From an uncultured Oscillospiraceae bacterium (GTDB taxonomy: Bacteria; Bacillota; Clostridia; Oscillospirales; Oscillospiraceae), in NCBI GenBank assembly GCA_934589525.1, contig CAKTOB010000009.1, forward strand, positions 14,066-78,065: a stretch of 64,000 nucleotides of DNA, read 5' to 3'. Under the pieces are notes generated by a model. It saw only the letters and a list, made by a program, of their open reading frames with translations. It was not told the DNA's origin and searched no databases. The translations under genes and the position numbers were made by a program. Below are positions 50,091 through 58,747 of the stretch, in pieces; the first letter of the stretch is position 1; every line of letters begins with the position of its first letter.

Positions 50091-50108
50091 GAACCGAAGT
50101 ACCTATCC

Positions 50109-50615
50109 TTATTTAGAATCTATCAGAAATGCCGCAAAGGGCATCACTAACCAATAATCTGTAAGGCTAACCATAGCGGCAACAGTCAAGCATAGAAATA
50201 AATCCAAGCGTCCCCATTGCTCAGACAAAAGTCGGAGCCAAAACAAGAAAAGAAACGGAAAAAAGAAAAATTCCGAAAACAACAGGATCGGCCACAACAG
50301 CCAGCCGGCAGAGCCAAAACACTGCCGAAGGCCAACGGCCACCCAAGTGAACGCGGCAGACCGCACAAAGGCGAAGCCTAGTAAGGCCCAGGAAGGAAGC
50401 CCCCAGAACAGTGCGGCAGAGAGAAGTACATCCAAAATCGGTACGAAGCAAACCAGCCGTGAACCGGATGAAAAAGCGGAGGCCCATGGAATATGGGCGC
50501 GAACAACACAGCGGCCCAGAGCTCCTGATAAGGACCCTAGAAGCCAGAAAAAAATCAGCGCACAATACAGATGCCGTCTGTGAAAGTCAATGTACAGCAG
50601 GCTGTCTTTGCTCAT
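50109..50615 (-). CDS. Polytopic membrane protein, 168 aa
   Basis: Not firmly assigned. About five hydrophobic helices: LYCALIFFWLLGSLSGALGR, LVCFVPILDVLLSAALFWGL, FGSAGWLLWPILLFSEFFFF, WGRLDLFLCLTVAAMVSL. Its position directly upstream of xerD is where many Clostridia carry spoIIM, a stage II sporulation membrane protein, but I see no clear SpoIIM signature; this may be a fast-evolving equivalent. ATG 50615 is taken (GGGGAAAT upstream); the frame is open to a GTG at 50630. Confidence 0.6.
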   Translation of the reverse strand: MSKDSLLYIDFHRRHLYCALIFFWLLGSLSGALGRCVVRAHIPWASAFSSGSRLVCFVPILDVLLSAALFWGLPSWALLGFAFVRSAAFTWVAVGLRQCFGSAGWLLWPILLFSEFFFFPFLFLFWLRLLSEQWGRLDLFLCLTVAAMVSLTDYWLVMPFAAFLIDSK

Positions 50616-50630
50616 AGGTGATTTCCCCAC

Positions 50631-50936
50631 GGACCTGCCTGCTGAAATGGATACATCTTCAACGTTTTTGATATAGACATACTATACTCCGTTTTTTGCA
50701 AAAATTCAAGTATTATTAGCCAAAATAGATTTTTTTGTAGATTTCGCCAATTTTTATGTCAATATTGTTATGTTAACGAAGCCAATAACCGAACAAAAGT
50801 TTTTACCAATATGGATTATTTGAGTCATATGTTAGAGAAATGCCCTGTATTTGTATGAAAAATTGCGGCCGCACTTTTTCTTGCAAAATCCCCTAAAGGG
50901 TAAACAAAATTTACTCTCAGGGGGATTTTGTGCAAT
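50631..50936. other. AT-rich gene-free stretch with a long inverted repeat
   Basis: Low-GC spacer between two minus-strand genes. At 50881-50935 TTGCAAAATCCCC pairs with GGGGATTTTGTGCAA, with inner GTAAAC/GTTTAC-like pairing, probably the terminator of the gene ending at 50937. A TTGACA at about 50758-50763 on the minus strand may belong to the promoter of the gene at 50615. No coding region seen. Confidence 0.5.
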
Positions 50937-51365
50937 TTAACGAAAATGCCTTGATTTTTTATGGGGTTTCCATCCCCTGCCCATGCTTGCCGAGCGAAGA
51001 AATGCCACACCGGTGCCCCCAATTATCAGCATTGCCGTAGGGAAAATTCCTTCATACTGCCCGCCGAAAAAGAGCGCTGTAAGTCCCGTCAGAGTGACGA
51101 GATAGCATATTCCCGAAAGGACAAACACCATCAGCCGCCGGTGACGGATCCGCTTGTAGGCCACGGTGCTCCCTATGGCCGAGGATACAAACAGTACAGC
51201 CATTACACCATATCCCACGTTCTCCTCCGGAAGCACCTCTTTGGCGATCAGCACCGCCAGAAGGCACCCTAATAGGACGGTCAGCACCATTGCGGCCAGC
51301 ACGCCCAGCGCCAGTCCCCCGGGGATGCCGGAGGACATTCCGGTTGGTTTTTGATTAGTCAGCAT
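50937..51365 (-). CDS. TIGR04086-like small membrane protein
   Basis: The 142-residue protein has four membrane helices (GLALGVLAAMVLTVLLGCLL, NVGYGVMAVLFVSSAIGS, MVFVLSGICYLVTLTGLTAL, FPTAMLIIGGTGVAFL) and a basic C-terminus. The pattern resembles the TIGR04086 family of clostridial membrane proteins of unknown function, often found near preprotein translocase genes; none is here. GGGGAGGGGCGT precedes the ATG. The transcript is bounded by the hairpins downstream. Confidence 0.7.
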   Translation of the reverse strand: MLTNQKPTGMSSGIPGGLALGVLAAMVLTVLLGCLLAVLIAKEVLPEENVGYGVMAVLFVSSAIGSTVAYKRIRHRRLMVFVLSGICYLVTLTGLTALFFGGQYEGIFPTAMLIIGGTGVAFLRSASMGRGWKPHKKSRHFR

Positions 51366-51454
51366 ACGCCCCTCCCCTTTCAGTAAACTCTATGCACTCG
51401 GAGGAAAAAGAGAAGCGGAGAATGTTTTGAACGCGACGTCGGCCCTATTGACGG

Positions 51455-51492
51455 TAAAAAAATCCTCCTACCCACAAACCTTGGGGTAGGAG
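51455..51492 (-). terminator. Intrinsic terminator of the coaD-region operon
   Basis: On the minus strand CTCCTACCC (from 51492) pairs with GGGTAGGAG (to 51465) and is followed by GATTTTTTT. It lies 45 bases past the stop at 51537. Confidence 0.9.
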
Positions 51493-51536
51493 AATCATCC
51501 GTATCCAATTATTGCCGCATCTGCTAATGGGGCTTC

Positions 51537-52043
51537 TTACATTTCCACATCTACGTTTGCGGATGCCTTGCGCTGCTGCTCCTGGGCTTCAGTGACGGTG
51601 CGGAACTTCATGCGGGTATCCCGAACTTCGCTGAGCGCCTTGGAGATGGTCTCCTCGGTCTCCTTCAGCGCGGAATCCATATACTCGTTGCCGGCTCTGC
51701 GCAGCTGCTCGATGCGGTTCTGGGTCTGGGCCACCAGCTCCTCGCTGCGCTTCTTGGCCTCTTCATAAATGGCTTCCTTGGTAACGAGCTGCTGGGCCTG
51801 CTCCTGGGCCTGACGCAGAATGCCCTCTGCCTCACGGCGCGCCTGGTTGATCAGCTCGTTTCTGGACTCCACAATGGTACGGGACTGCTTCAGCTCACCG
51901 GGCATTTGGGCAATGACTTCATCCAGCATGTCCAGCACACGGTCCCGCTCCAGAATGCACTTGTCGGCGGCCAGAGGCATGGTCCGCGCGTCCTGAACCA
52001 TATCATAAAGGGAGCCGATAATGTCTTCAATATTGCTGCTCAT
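51537..52043 (-). CDS. Coiled-coil protein downstream of coaD
   Basis: A 168-residue, highly charged helical protein predicted to form a long coiled coil (ELINQARREAEGILRQAQEQ; AIYEEAKKRSEELVAQTQNR; ISKALSEVRDTRMKFRTVTE). Homologues in Oscillospiraceae are commonly labelled 'ATPase', though no Walker motif is visible here, and the heptads recall DivIVA or ATP-synthase b-subunit stalks. AGGAGGAATACT precedes the ATG. It lies 25 bases downstream of coaD and ends at a strong terminator. Function not established. Confidence 0.75.
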   Translation of the reverse strand: MSSNIEDIIGSLYDMVQDARTMPLAADKCILERDRVLDMLDEVIAQMPGELKQSRTIVESRNELINQARREAEGILRQAQEQAQQLVTKEAIYEEAKKRSEELVAQTQNRIEQLRRAGNEYMDSALKETEETISKALSEVRDTRMKFRTVTEAQEQQRKASANVDVEM

Positions 52044-52068
52044 AGTATTCCTCCTAAATTGGCTTTTC

Positions 52069-52563
52069 TCACTTCATCAGGGCACGTTCCTGCAAACGCC
52101 GACGGAAATCCCCGATGATCTCTTCCGGGATAAAGTCGGTCAGGTCAGCGCCGTAGGAGCCCAGCTCTTTTACCAGGCTGGAGCTCAGGTACATGTATTG
52201 GCTGTCGGCGGTTAGAAACATGGTATCCAAATCCGGGTTGATTTTCCGGTTAATGAGGGCCATCTGGAACTCATTTTCGAAATCCGAACCGGCTCGCAGG
52301 CCCTTTACCACCACGCAGCTGCCCCGGCGCCGGGCGTACTCCGCAAGAAGCTCACTGGAGCCGTCAACCTCCACGTTCGGCAGGTCTCTGGTGACCCGGC
52401 GGATCAGCTCCACCCGCTCCTCCAAAGAAAACATGGGGTGCTTGCCTGCATTGACCATCACGCAGACGATCAGGTTATCAAAAATATTGGCGGCCCGGCG
52501 AATAATATTCAGATGGCCGCTGGTGACCGGGTCAAAGCTCCCGGGATAAATCGCTGTTTTCAT
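52069..52563 (-). CDS. coaD: Phosphopantetheine adenylyltransferase
   Basis: Adenylylates 4'-phosphopantetheine to dephospho-CoA, the penultimate step of CoA synthesis. The 164-residue length is usual. AIYPGSFDPVTSGHLNIIRR contains the nucleotidyltransferase T/SxGH motif, VVKGLRAGSDFENEFQMALI is the substrate region, and MYLSSSLVKELGSYGADLTD matches the usual ISST-x-VRE loop with small changes (SSSLVKE). It overlaps rsmD by four bases, the widespread rsmD-coaD arrangement. Confidence 0.96.
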   Translation of the reverse strand: MKTAIYPGSFDPVTSGHLNIIRRAANIFDNLIVCVMVNAGKHPMFSLEERVELIRRVTRDLPNVEVDGSSELLAEYARRRGSCVVVKGLRAGSDFENEFQMALINRKINPDLDTMFLTADSQYMYLSSSLVKELGSYGADLTDFIPEEIIGDFRRRLQERALMK

Positions 52564-53117
52564 ATATTCTCGGCATCCTCTTTGCGATAGATCGTAAGGA
52601 GTGTTTTTCCATACTTATAGTCTTTGGAACGAGTGTATCCCGCCGGGGCAAAAGACAGTTCCTTCCCCAGAGGACGTTCCGCTACTATTATACCACCGGA
52701 ATGCAAAATGTCAATTTCTGTTATGCGCTTCAATGCGGTTTCCAGAAAAACTTCCGCATAGGGCGGGTCCAAAAAGATGATATCAAAGGTCTCCCGGCAG
52801 CGGTTGAGATACTCCAGATAATCACAGCGGACGACACGGGCTTCCGCGGTCAACTTGGTGCGGCGGAGATTTTCCTCTATGAGCTTGCAGGCCTCCTGCC
52901 GAGCGTCTGTAAAAACGGCATGCTCCGCGCCTTGGCTCAAGGCCTCAATGCCCAGCTGCCCGGTTCCGCCAAACAGGTCCAGGACCCTGGCACCGGGCAC
53001 ATCAAACCGGATAATGCTGAATAGCGCCTCCTTCACCCGGTCCGCTGTGGGGCGGGTAAGCAGGCCGTCAGGGGTTTTTAATTGGATGCCCCGTGCTTTT
53101 CCTGTAATGACGCGCAT
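52560..53117 (-). CDS. rsmD: 16S rRNA (guanine966-N2)-methyltransferase
   Basis: SAM-dependent methylation of G966 in 16S rRNA. The 185-residue protein starts MRVITGKARGIQLKTPDGL with the conserved RPTADRVKEALFSII. The SAM-binding motif is RVLDLFGGTGQLGIEALSQG, and the catalytic motif IV is FLDPPYAE (N/D-PPY). Overlap with coaD on the minus strand. Upstream uvrC ends 36 bases away. Confidence 0.96.
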   Translation of the reverse strand: MRVITGKARGIQLKTPDGLLTRPTADRVKEALFSIIRFDVPGARVLDLFGGTGQLGIEALSQGAEHAVFTDARQEACKLIEENLRRTKLTAEARVVRCDYLEYLNRCRETFDIIFLDPPYAEVFLETALKRITEIDILHSGGIIVAERPLGKELSFAPAGYTRSKDYKYGKTLLTIYRKEDAENI

Positions 53118-53153
53118 ATACTTTTCTCCTAATGATTTCCTGATTTTGAAAAA

Positions 53154-54986
53154 TTATTCCTGTTCGGCCCCCTGCTCCTTGTCGCGGAAGTGCCGGAAAA
53201 CAGCCATTGCCGCATCCTTTGGAAGCAGCACTTCCAGCTCCGGAAGCGTGGCCTTGGACATGGCGGTCAGGGACTGGAACTTTCGCAGCAGATCCTGTTT
53301 GCGCTTGGGGCCGATACCGGGGATGCCGTCCAGCTCCGAGTATTGCAGGCGCTTGCTACGGAGCTTTCGGTGATAGGTGATGGCGAAGCGGTGGGTCTCC
53401 TCCTGAATGTTCCCGATCAAAGAGAAGATGGCCTGGTTTCCGTCAATGCGTATTTCCTGGCCCTCCGGGGTCACCAGTGCCCGGGTGCGGTGCCGGTCGT
53501 CCTTTACCATACCGAACACCGGGAAAGCAAGGCCGAGTTCTTCCAAGGCTCTGACCGCCACGGCAGCGTGCTGAATGCCGCCGTCGATCAGCAGTAGGTC
53601 CGGGGCCTGATCAAAGCCTTTATCCCCTGCTTTGAAATGAGAGAAGCGGCGCTTGACTACTTGCTGCATGGAAGCGTAGTCATCCTGATTGGTCAGCCCC
53701 TCCAGCTTGAAGTGCTTATAATCACTCTTGCGCGGCTTGCCGCCCTGAAATACCACCATGCTGGCAACAATATCCGTTCCGGAAATGTTGGAAATGTCAA
53801 AGGATTCCATGCGGTTTGGGGTAGGGATCGAAAGCATTTTTCCCAGGGTGACCAGGGTGGCGTTGAGACGCTCCTCTTTGTCCGTCAGCCGCTGGGCTTC
53901 CTCCAGGGCATTTTTGTTTGCCAACTCGATGAGTCGCATATTATCCCCCTTTTGAGGGACCCGGATCTTGCTGCGGCGGCCGTACTGCTGCTCCATGAGC
54001 TGGGAAAACAACTCGCTGTCCTCAATTTCGAAGGGCAGCAAAACGATTTTGGGGGCCAGACCCCGGCTGAGATAATACTGCTTCATCAGGCTGGAAACCG
54101 CTTCCTTCGGGTCTTCCGGTACAGGGAATACATCGTAGTCCTTATCCAGCAGATTTCCTCCGCTGAAGTGCAGCACGGCAAAGCAAGCCTTGACCTCGGT
54201 CTGCCCGTAGCCGACCACATCCGTATCCGCCAGGGAACCGGCGGTGACCAGCTGCTTCTGTCCCAAGGCTTCTACGGCATTCAGCCGGTCTCGCAGGGCC
54301 GCGGCCACTTCAAATTCTAGGTTGTCCGCTGCCGCAAGCATGGCGGTTTTGATTTCATCGGCAACGGATTTGTAATTGCCCTTTAAAAGCTGCCGGGCCT
54401 GTTCCATGCGCTGGCGGTAGAGCGTGCAGCTGACATGCTCCTGACACCAGCCCTCACATTGGTTCATATGGTAATTGAGGCACGGGCGGTCCTTTCCGAT
54501 GTCCCTGGGAAAAACCTTGCTGCAGCCTGGAAGTTTTAAAGTCAGGCGTATGGTCTCCAGCAGATTGTGGGTCACGCTTCTGCTGCCGTATGGCCCAAAG
54601 TATTCCGCCTGATCGTACGCAATTTTATTGACGATGGTAATGGTGGGATAGATCTCTTTCCGGTCAAGACGCAAATAAGGATAGCCCTTGTCATCCTTTA
54701 GAAGAATGTTGTACTTGGGCATATAACGCTTGATCAGGGAGCATTCCAGAACCAATGCCTCAAACTCATTGGCGGCAACGATGGTATCAAAATGGTGGAT
54801 TTTGCTGACCATCATCTTGGTTTTTGGTGTATGGGAGGCCGTGTCCTGAAAGTATTGGCTGACCCTGTTTTTGAGCTTTTTGGCCTTGCCGACGTAGATG
54901 ACCTTGTCATTTTTATCCCGCATGATATACACGCCCGGGGCATAGGGCAGGGACAGGGCTTTTTTCTTCAATTCATCAAAAGTCAT
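53154..54986 (-). CDS. uvrC: Excinuclease ABC subunit C
   Basis: Makes both incisions in nucleotide excision repair. The 610-residue protein has the GIY-YIG domain (APGVYIMRDKNDKVIYVGKA), a UvrB-binding UVR region near residue 200 (LKGNYKSVADEIKTAMLAAA), the RNase-H-like C-terminal nuclease (FDISNISGTDIVASMVVFQG; LLIDGGIQHAAVA) and terminal helix-hairpin-helix motifs (IPGIGPKRKQDLLRKF). ATG 54986 is chosen behind GGGAGGATCCG; codons further upstream look non-conserved. It is followed by rsmD and coaD and preceded by the HPr-like gene. Confidence 0.96.
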   Translation of the reverse strand: MTFDELKKKALSLPYAPGVYIMRDKNDKVIYVGKAKKLKNRVSQYFQDTASHTPKTKMMVSKIHHFDTIVAANEFEALVLECSLIKRYMPKYNILLKDDKGYPYLRLDRKEIYPTITIVNKIAYDQAEYFGPYGSRSVTHNLLETIRLTLKLPGCSKVFPRDIGKDRPCLNYHMNQCEGWCQEHVSCTLYRQRMEQARQLLKGNYKSVADEIKTAMLAAADNLEFEVAAALRDRLNAVEALGQKQLVTAGSLADTDVVGYGQTEVKACFAVLHFSGGNLLDKDYDVFPVPEDPKEAVSSLMKQYYLSRGLAPKIVLLPFEIEDSELFSQLMEQQYGRRSKIRVPQKGDNMRLIELANKNALEEAQRLTDKEERLNATLVTLGKMLSIPTPNRMESFDISNISGTDIVASMVVFQGGKPRKSDYKHFKLEGLTNQDDYASMQQVVKRRFSHFKAGDKGFDQAPDLLLIDGGIQHAAVAVRALEELGLAFPVFGMVKDDRHRTRALVTPEGQEIRIDGNQAIFSLIGNIQEETHRFAITYHRKLRSKRLQYSELDGIPGIGPKRKQDLLRKFQSLTAMSKATLPELEVLLPKDAAMAVFRHFRDKEQGAEQE

Positions 54987-55054
54987 CGGATCCTCCCAAA
55001 GAAGAGCCGCCTCTGCGTACACGGACAGAGGCGGCCAGTGATGTTACCAGGAAA

Positions 55055-55315
55055 TCAATAAACGTCGCGCTGGAGCAGGGCATCCAGAGCTGTTACCGCG
55101 GCTTCCTCGTCAGCCCCAATGGCGCTAAGGGTCACGGTGGAGCCGGAGATAATGCCCAAGGACATGATACCAAGCAAACTCTTGGCATTCATCTTCCGAT
55201 TGCCGGATTCCAGCCAGATGCTGCTCTCAAATTCATTGGCCTTCTGAACGAAGAACGTAGCCTGCTTGTTGTGCAGACCGGATTCACAGCGAACAACAAC
55301 TTCCTTGCTATACAT
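55055..55315 (-). CDS. HPr-family protein with atypical active site
   Basis: The 86-residue HPr fold protein. The phospho-His loop, usually GIHARPAT, reads SGLHNKQATFFVQKA: His is kept but Arg17 and Pro18 are Lys and Gln. The regulatory-serine region MNAKSLLGIMSLGIISGS is intact (Ser in AKSLLG). PTS phosphotransfer normally depends on Arg17, so this is probably not the main HPr but a regulatory or Crh-like variant. AAAGGAGTGTTTGTT precedes ATG 55315. It lies alone between mutS2 and uvrC, with no PTS genes nearby apart from the orphan EIIC-like gene at 26046. Confidence 0.88.
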   Translation of the reverse strand: MYSKEVVVRCESGLHNKQATFFVQKANEFESSIWLESGNRKMNAKSLLGIMSLGIISGSTVTLSAIGADEEAAVTALDALLQRDVY

Positions 55316-55444
55316 AACAAACACTCCTTTTCATTACACCCGAAGGGGCGCAACGGGTCTAGCCACATGATACCTTTTTTTTCGGAAAATGTCAACCGAT
55401 TCCTTTGAAAGGTACGATAATTCCAGCCTGGAAAACACGGGAAA

Positions 55445-57823
55445 TCAGGCAAATTCCGCAATGGTAACGCCGTCTTCACCCTCGCCATATTGGCCTAACC
55501 GGAACTTTTTAATAAATTTGTTCTTTTTCAGTTCCTGCTGCACCGCGGCCCGCAGGGCACCGGTGCCCTTGCCATGGATGATGCGCACGGTCGAGAGCTT
55601 GGCCCGCATGGCCTCATCCAGGTACCGGTCCAGAACACAAATCGCCTCGACGCAGTCCATTCCCCGCAAATCTACTTCTGTGGGCATGGAGGTCATTTTC
55701 ATTTCCCGGCCGGAGTGCTTCGGGCGGCCGCCCTTGGCAACATAGGGGTCCTCATGTTCCAGCAGGTACACTTCCTCCGGCTTTGCGGTCATTTTCAAAA
55801 TACCGGCCTGAAGCTGATAGGTGCCGTCCTTGTTGATGGCAAGAACGCTTGCTTTGGTGCCCAACTTCAAAAGCTCCACGGTATCGCCCACCAGGATGCC
55901 GCGGGTCGCCTTGGGCCGCTGCTTTTTGGGAGCCTGGGCACGGATCTGGTCCTCGGTCTCGTTGAGCATCCGCCGCAATTCGGTCTGGCGCTGGTTGATG
56001 CCTGTGGTATCGGCGGTGGATTCCAGTTGTTTGCGCAGCGCTTTCAGCTCTTCGGAGGCGGCATTGGCGGCAGTTCTGGCCTCTTCAATGATGGCCTGGG
56101 CTTCCCGACGGGCGGATTCCATGGCCTTTTCTTTTTCCCGTTGCAGCTGAAGATTGTATTCTTCACTCTGCTGTTTGATTTTGGCGGTCTCCTGCTTCAG
56201 CCGTTCCGCCTCCAACCGGGCGGATTCCATTTGCTGCCGCTGCTGCTCCAGCTGGGTCAGCACGTCCTCGAAGTCCTTATCGCTCTTTCCGACCAGGTCT
56301 CCCGCCTCTTTCAGGATGTCCTCAGAGAGGCCCAGGCGGCGGCAGATGGCGAAGGCGTTGGACTTGCCGGGGATGCCAATCAAAAGCCGGTAGGTGGGCT
56401 GCAGCGTCTCCACATCAAATTCGCAGGAGGCATTGATGACCCCCTTGGTCCGCATTGCGTACAGCTTCAGCTCCGCATAGTGGGTGGTGGCCACCACCCG
56501 AGAGCCCATTTTCCGGCTGAACTCGATGAGGGCAATGGCCAGGGCCGCACCCTCAGCAGGGTCCGTTCCTGCGCCAAGTTCATCATACAAAACCAAAGTC
56601 CTGGAATCGCATTGGGCCACCACATCCACAATGGTTTTCATATGCCCCGAGAAGGTGGACAGGCTCTGGGCAATGGACTGCTCATCGCCAATATCCGCCA
56701 GAATGGCATCAAAGGTGGAGAGCACACTGCCGTCACCGGCAGGAACATGAAGGCCGCACTCCGCCATGAGCGTCAGCAATCCGATGGTTTTCAAGGTGAC
56801 GGTTTTGCCGCCGGTATTGGGGCCTGTGATGATCATGGTATCAAAATCAGAGCCCAGCCGCAGAGAAATGGGAACGACCTTTTTGGGGTCGATCAGCGGA
56901 TGCCGGGCGTTGCGCAGCTCTACCCTGCCCTGGTCGTTCATGATGGGGGCCCAGGCCCGCATCTGATAGCCCAGCTTGGCCTTTGCGAAAATCACATCCA
57001 GCCGGATGAGCATTTCCACATCCATGCGGATGTTTTCTGCATAGGCGGCAGCCTCTGCGGAGAGCTCTGCCAGAATGCGCTCGATTTCCTTTTTCTCCTT
57101 CAGCTCCAGCTCCCGCAGGGCGTTATTGGCATTTACGGCAGACATGGGCTCTACGAAGTATGTAGACCCTGTGGCGGAAACATCATGCACCAGTCCGGGC
57201 ACATCGTTTTTGCACTCGGATTTCACGGGGACCACATAGCGGCCCTGGCGAATGGTGATGATGGGCTCCCGCAGAAATTTGCTGTAAGCCGGGGAGGAAA
57301 TGACCTTTTGAAGGCTGTCCCGGATTTTCCCCGCCTGGACGCGCATATGGCGGCGGATGTCTGCCAAGGCAGAGGAGGCGGTATCGGCGATCTCGTCCTC
57401 AGAGAGGATCGCGCCAAAAATCCGGTCTTCTAAGTATTTATTAGGGATCAACGCGTCAAACATGGGATCCAGCACCGTTTTAGGGTCGTCCTCGGACACG
57501 TATCCTTTGATATTTCTTGTACAACGCAAAACCCCGGCGATCCGCAACAGCTCCACAGGCTGCAGGCTGCCGCCCCGGTCCGCCCGCTCCAGGCTGGCGG
57601 ATACATCGGTCACATCACCGAAGGTCGGATTTCCCTTTCTGGTGCAGAAATCCGAGGCGGCGGTGGTCTGTGCCAGCAGCTCCTGCACCGTATCCAAATC
57701 GGAATCGGGCTGAAGACGCAGGCACTGGGCCTTTCCGCCCTCGCTTCCGGCACATTGGGAAAGCATTGTAAGAACCTGCCCCAGCTCCAGCTTGGACAGG
57801 GATTTTTCATACAATTCCGTCAT
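55445..57823 (-). CDS. mutS2: Endonuclease MutS2
   Basis: MutS-family ATPase with a nuclease tail; suppresses recombination and, in Bacillus, acts in ribosome rescue of collided ribosomes. The 792-residue protein has the core domain, Walker A MIITGPNTGGKTVTLKTIGL near residue 335, YDELGAGTDPAEGAALAIAL, a long coiled coil (EQQRQQMESARLEAERLKQE), a KOW-like segment and a C-terminal Smr domain (EVDLRGMDCVEAICVLDRYL; RIIHGKGTGALRAAVQQEL). It overlaps recO by 17 bases. Confidence 0.97.
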   Translation of the reverse strand: MTELYEKSLSKLELGQVLTMLSQCAGSEGGKAQCLRLQPDSDLDTVQELLAQTTAASDFCTRKGNPTFGDVTDVSASLERADRGGSLQPVELLRIAGVLRCTRNIKGYVSEDDPKTVLDPMFDALIPNKYLEDRIFGAILSEDEIADTASSALADIRRHMRVQAGKIRDSLQKVISSPAYSKFLREPIITIRQGRYVVPVKSECKNDVPGLVHDVSATGSTYFVEPMSAVNANNALRELELKEKKEIERILAELSAEAAAYAENIRMDVEMLIRLDVIFAKAKLGYQMRAWAPIMNDQGRVELRNARHPLIDPKKVVPISLRLGSDFDTMIITGPNTGGKTVTLKTIGLLTLMAECGLHVPAGDGSVLSTFDAILADIGDEQSIAQSLSTFSGHMKTIVDVVAQCDSRTLVLYDELGAGTDPAEGAALAIALIEFSRKMGSRVVATTHYAELKLYAMRTKGVINASCEFDVETLQPTYRLLIGIPGKSNAFAICRRLGLSEDILKEAGDLVGKSDKDFEDVLTQLEQQRQQMESARLEAERLKQETAKIKQQSEEYNLQLQREKEKAMESARREAQAIIEEARTAANAASEELKALRKQLESTADTTGINQRQTELRRMLNETEDQIRAQAPKKQRPKATRGILVGDTVELLKLGTKASVLAINKDGTYQLQAGILKMTAKPEEVYLLEHEDPYVAKGGRPKHSGREMKMTSMPTEVDLRGMDCVEAICVLDRYLDEAMRAKLSTVRIIHGKGTGALRAAVQQELKKNKFIKKFRLGQYGEGEDGVTIAEFA

Positions 57824-58589
57824 GTTTTTCTCCTAAAAAAGCTTCCCTGGCAAACAGGGATTTGTAAAAGTCCAAAGCCGCAAACCCACGCTCCAGCTGG
57901 GTTTGCAGGTACCCTTCCGTCAGCTGACTCAGCGCCTGGGTGGCATCCTCCCCCAAACGGAAGGAAAAAAGCCGCTTTGGAGCACACAGGCAGATATATC
58001 GCATGGCTTCCAGCATCTCTGGGGTCACAGGCACCCGGATGCCGGCAGACTGGGGGTCCCGGCAGCCTTTGCATTCCAGCTGTCCCAGACTCAAATCAAA
58101 CCGTTCCGGGGTCTGACAGCCGCAGATATGGCAGCCGAACAGCTCCGGTGTGTAGCCTGCCAGGCAGGCAGCCCGGAGCTCAAAAACGGCCTTGACCTGG
58201 GCCTCCGGAAGCCCCAGCTTGGATAAGGCATACAGGCAGTTAAGAAGCAGGGACTGAAGCTCCGGGTTCGGCATATCCTCCTGAGAGATCAGCTCTGTGA
58301 CCTGGGCAAAATAGCTGCCCAGGGACAGCTGGGTCAGCTCCCGGCGCAGGCCGGAGAACAGCTCCAGACAGTGGGCTTCGTTGATGGTATATTTTCCGTT
58401 GTATTCAAACAGTGTAAATTCTCCGAAGCTTAAAAGTTGGCACGGGGCAGCCAGCGGGCTGTTTTTTCGCCGGAGGCCCCGGGCTTTCACGGACAATTTT
58501 CCGTAATTCTGGGTCAGCAACGTCAGCATGGCATCCCGGTCATTGAATTCCGAAACCCGTAGGACGATGGCCCTGACGGTCAGATACAT
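57807..58589 (-). CDS. recO: DNA repair protein RecO
   Basis: Mediator that loads RecA on SSB-coated DNA. The 260-residue protein begins MYLTVRAIVLRVSEFNDRDA with the OB fold (LLTQNYGKLSVKARGLRRKN), followed by helices and the zinc finger FGCHICGCQTPERFDLSLGQ continuing to LECKGC, present in many RecO proteins. AGGAGGCGCATC precedes the ATG and lies inside the end of the small yqzL-like gene. The 3' end overlaps mutS2. Confidence 0.95.
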   Translation of the reverse strand: MYLTVRAIVLRVSEFNDRDAMLTLLTQNYGKLSVKARGLRRKNSPLAAPCQLLSFGEFTLFEYNGKYTINEAHCLELFSGLRRELTQLSLGSYFAQVTELISQEDMPNPELQSLLLNCLYALSKLGLPEAQVKAVFELRAACLAGYTPELFGCHICGCQTPERFDLSLGQLECKGCRDPQSAGIRVPVTPEMLEAMRYICLCAPKRLFSFRLGEDATQALSQLTEGYLQTQLERGFAALDFYKSLFAREAFLGEKHDGIV

Positions 58590-58683
58590 GATGCGCCTCC
58601 TGTTGCAGGGTTTGGGTATAAAGCAGATAAGCCTCCGGCGAACCTGTTTCGAGAAATAATTTCCAATAGGCTTGTGACAGCAT
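58540..58683 (-). CDS. yqzL: YqzL-like small protein
   Basis: A 47-codon frame on the minus strand, start ATG 58683 behind GGGAGGGAAGGTCT. The product MLSQAYWKLFLETGSPEAYL continues LYTQTLQQEAHHV and matches the short Bacillus YqzL pattern W-K-x-F-x-x-T-G-x-x-x-x-Y-L-L-[YF]. In Bacillus yqzL also lies between era and recO, exactly the place here. It overlaps the start of recO by 50 bases, so it may couple translation of recO. Function unknown; the length is near the 47 residues of the Bacillus protein. Confidence 0.75.
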   Translation of the reverse strand: MLSQAYWKLFLETGSPEAYLLYTQTLQQEAHHVSDRQGHRPTGFGIQ

Positions 58684-58747
58684 AGACCTTCCCTCCCGGG
58701 TTAGTCTTTGCAATCAGAGCCGGTGCTAGTCTGGGAATTGCTGGCGG

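Noticed and set aside
55574..57433. Plus-strand open frame of 619 codons opposite mutS2
   Set aside because: It mirrors the mutS2 codon structure, has His/Gly-rich composition and no domain; mutS2 is certain.
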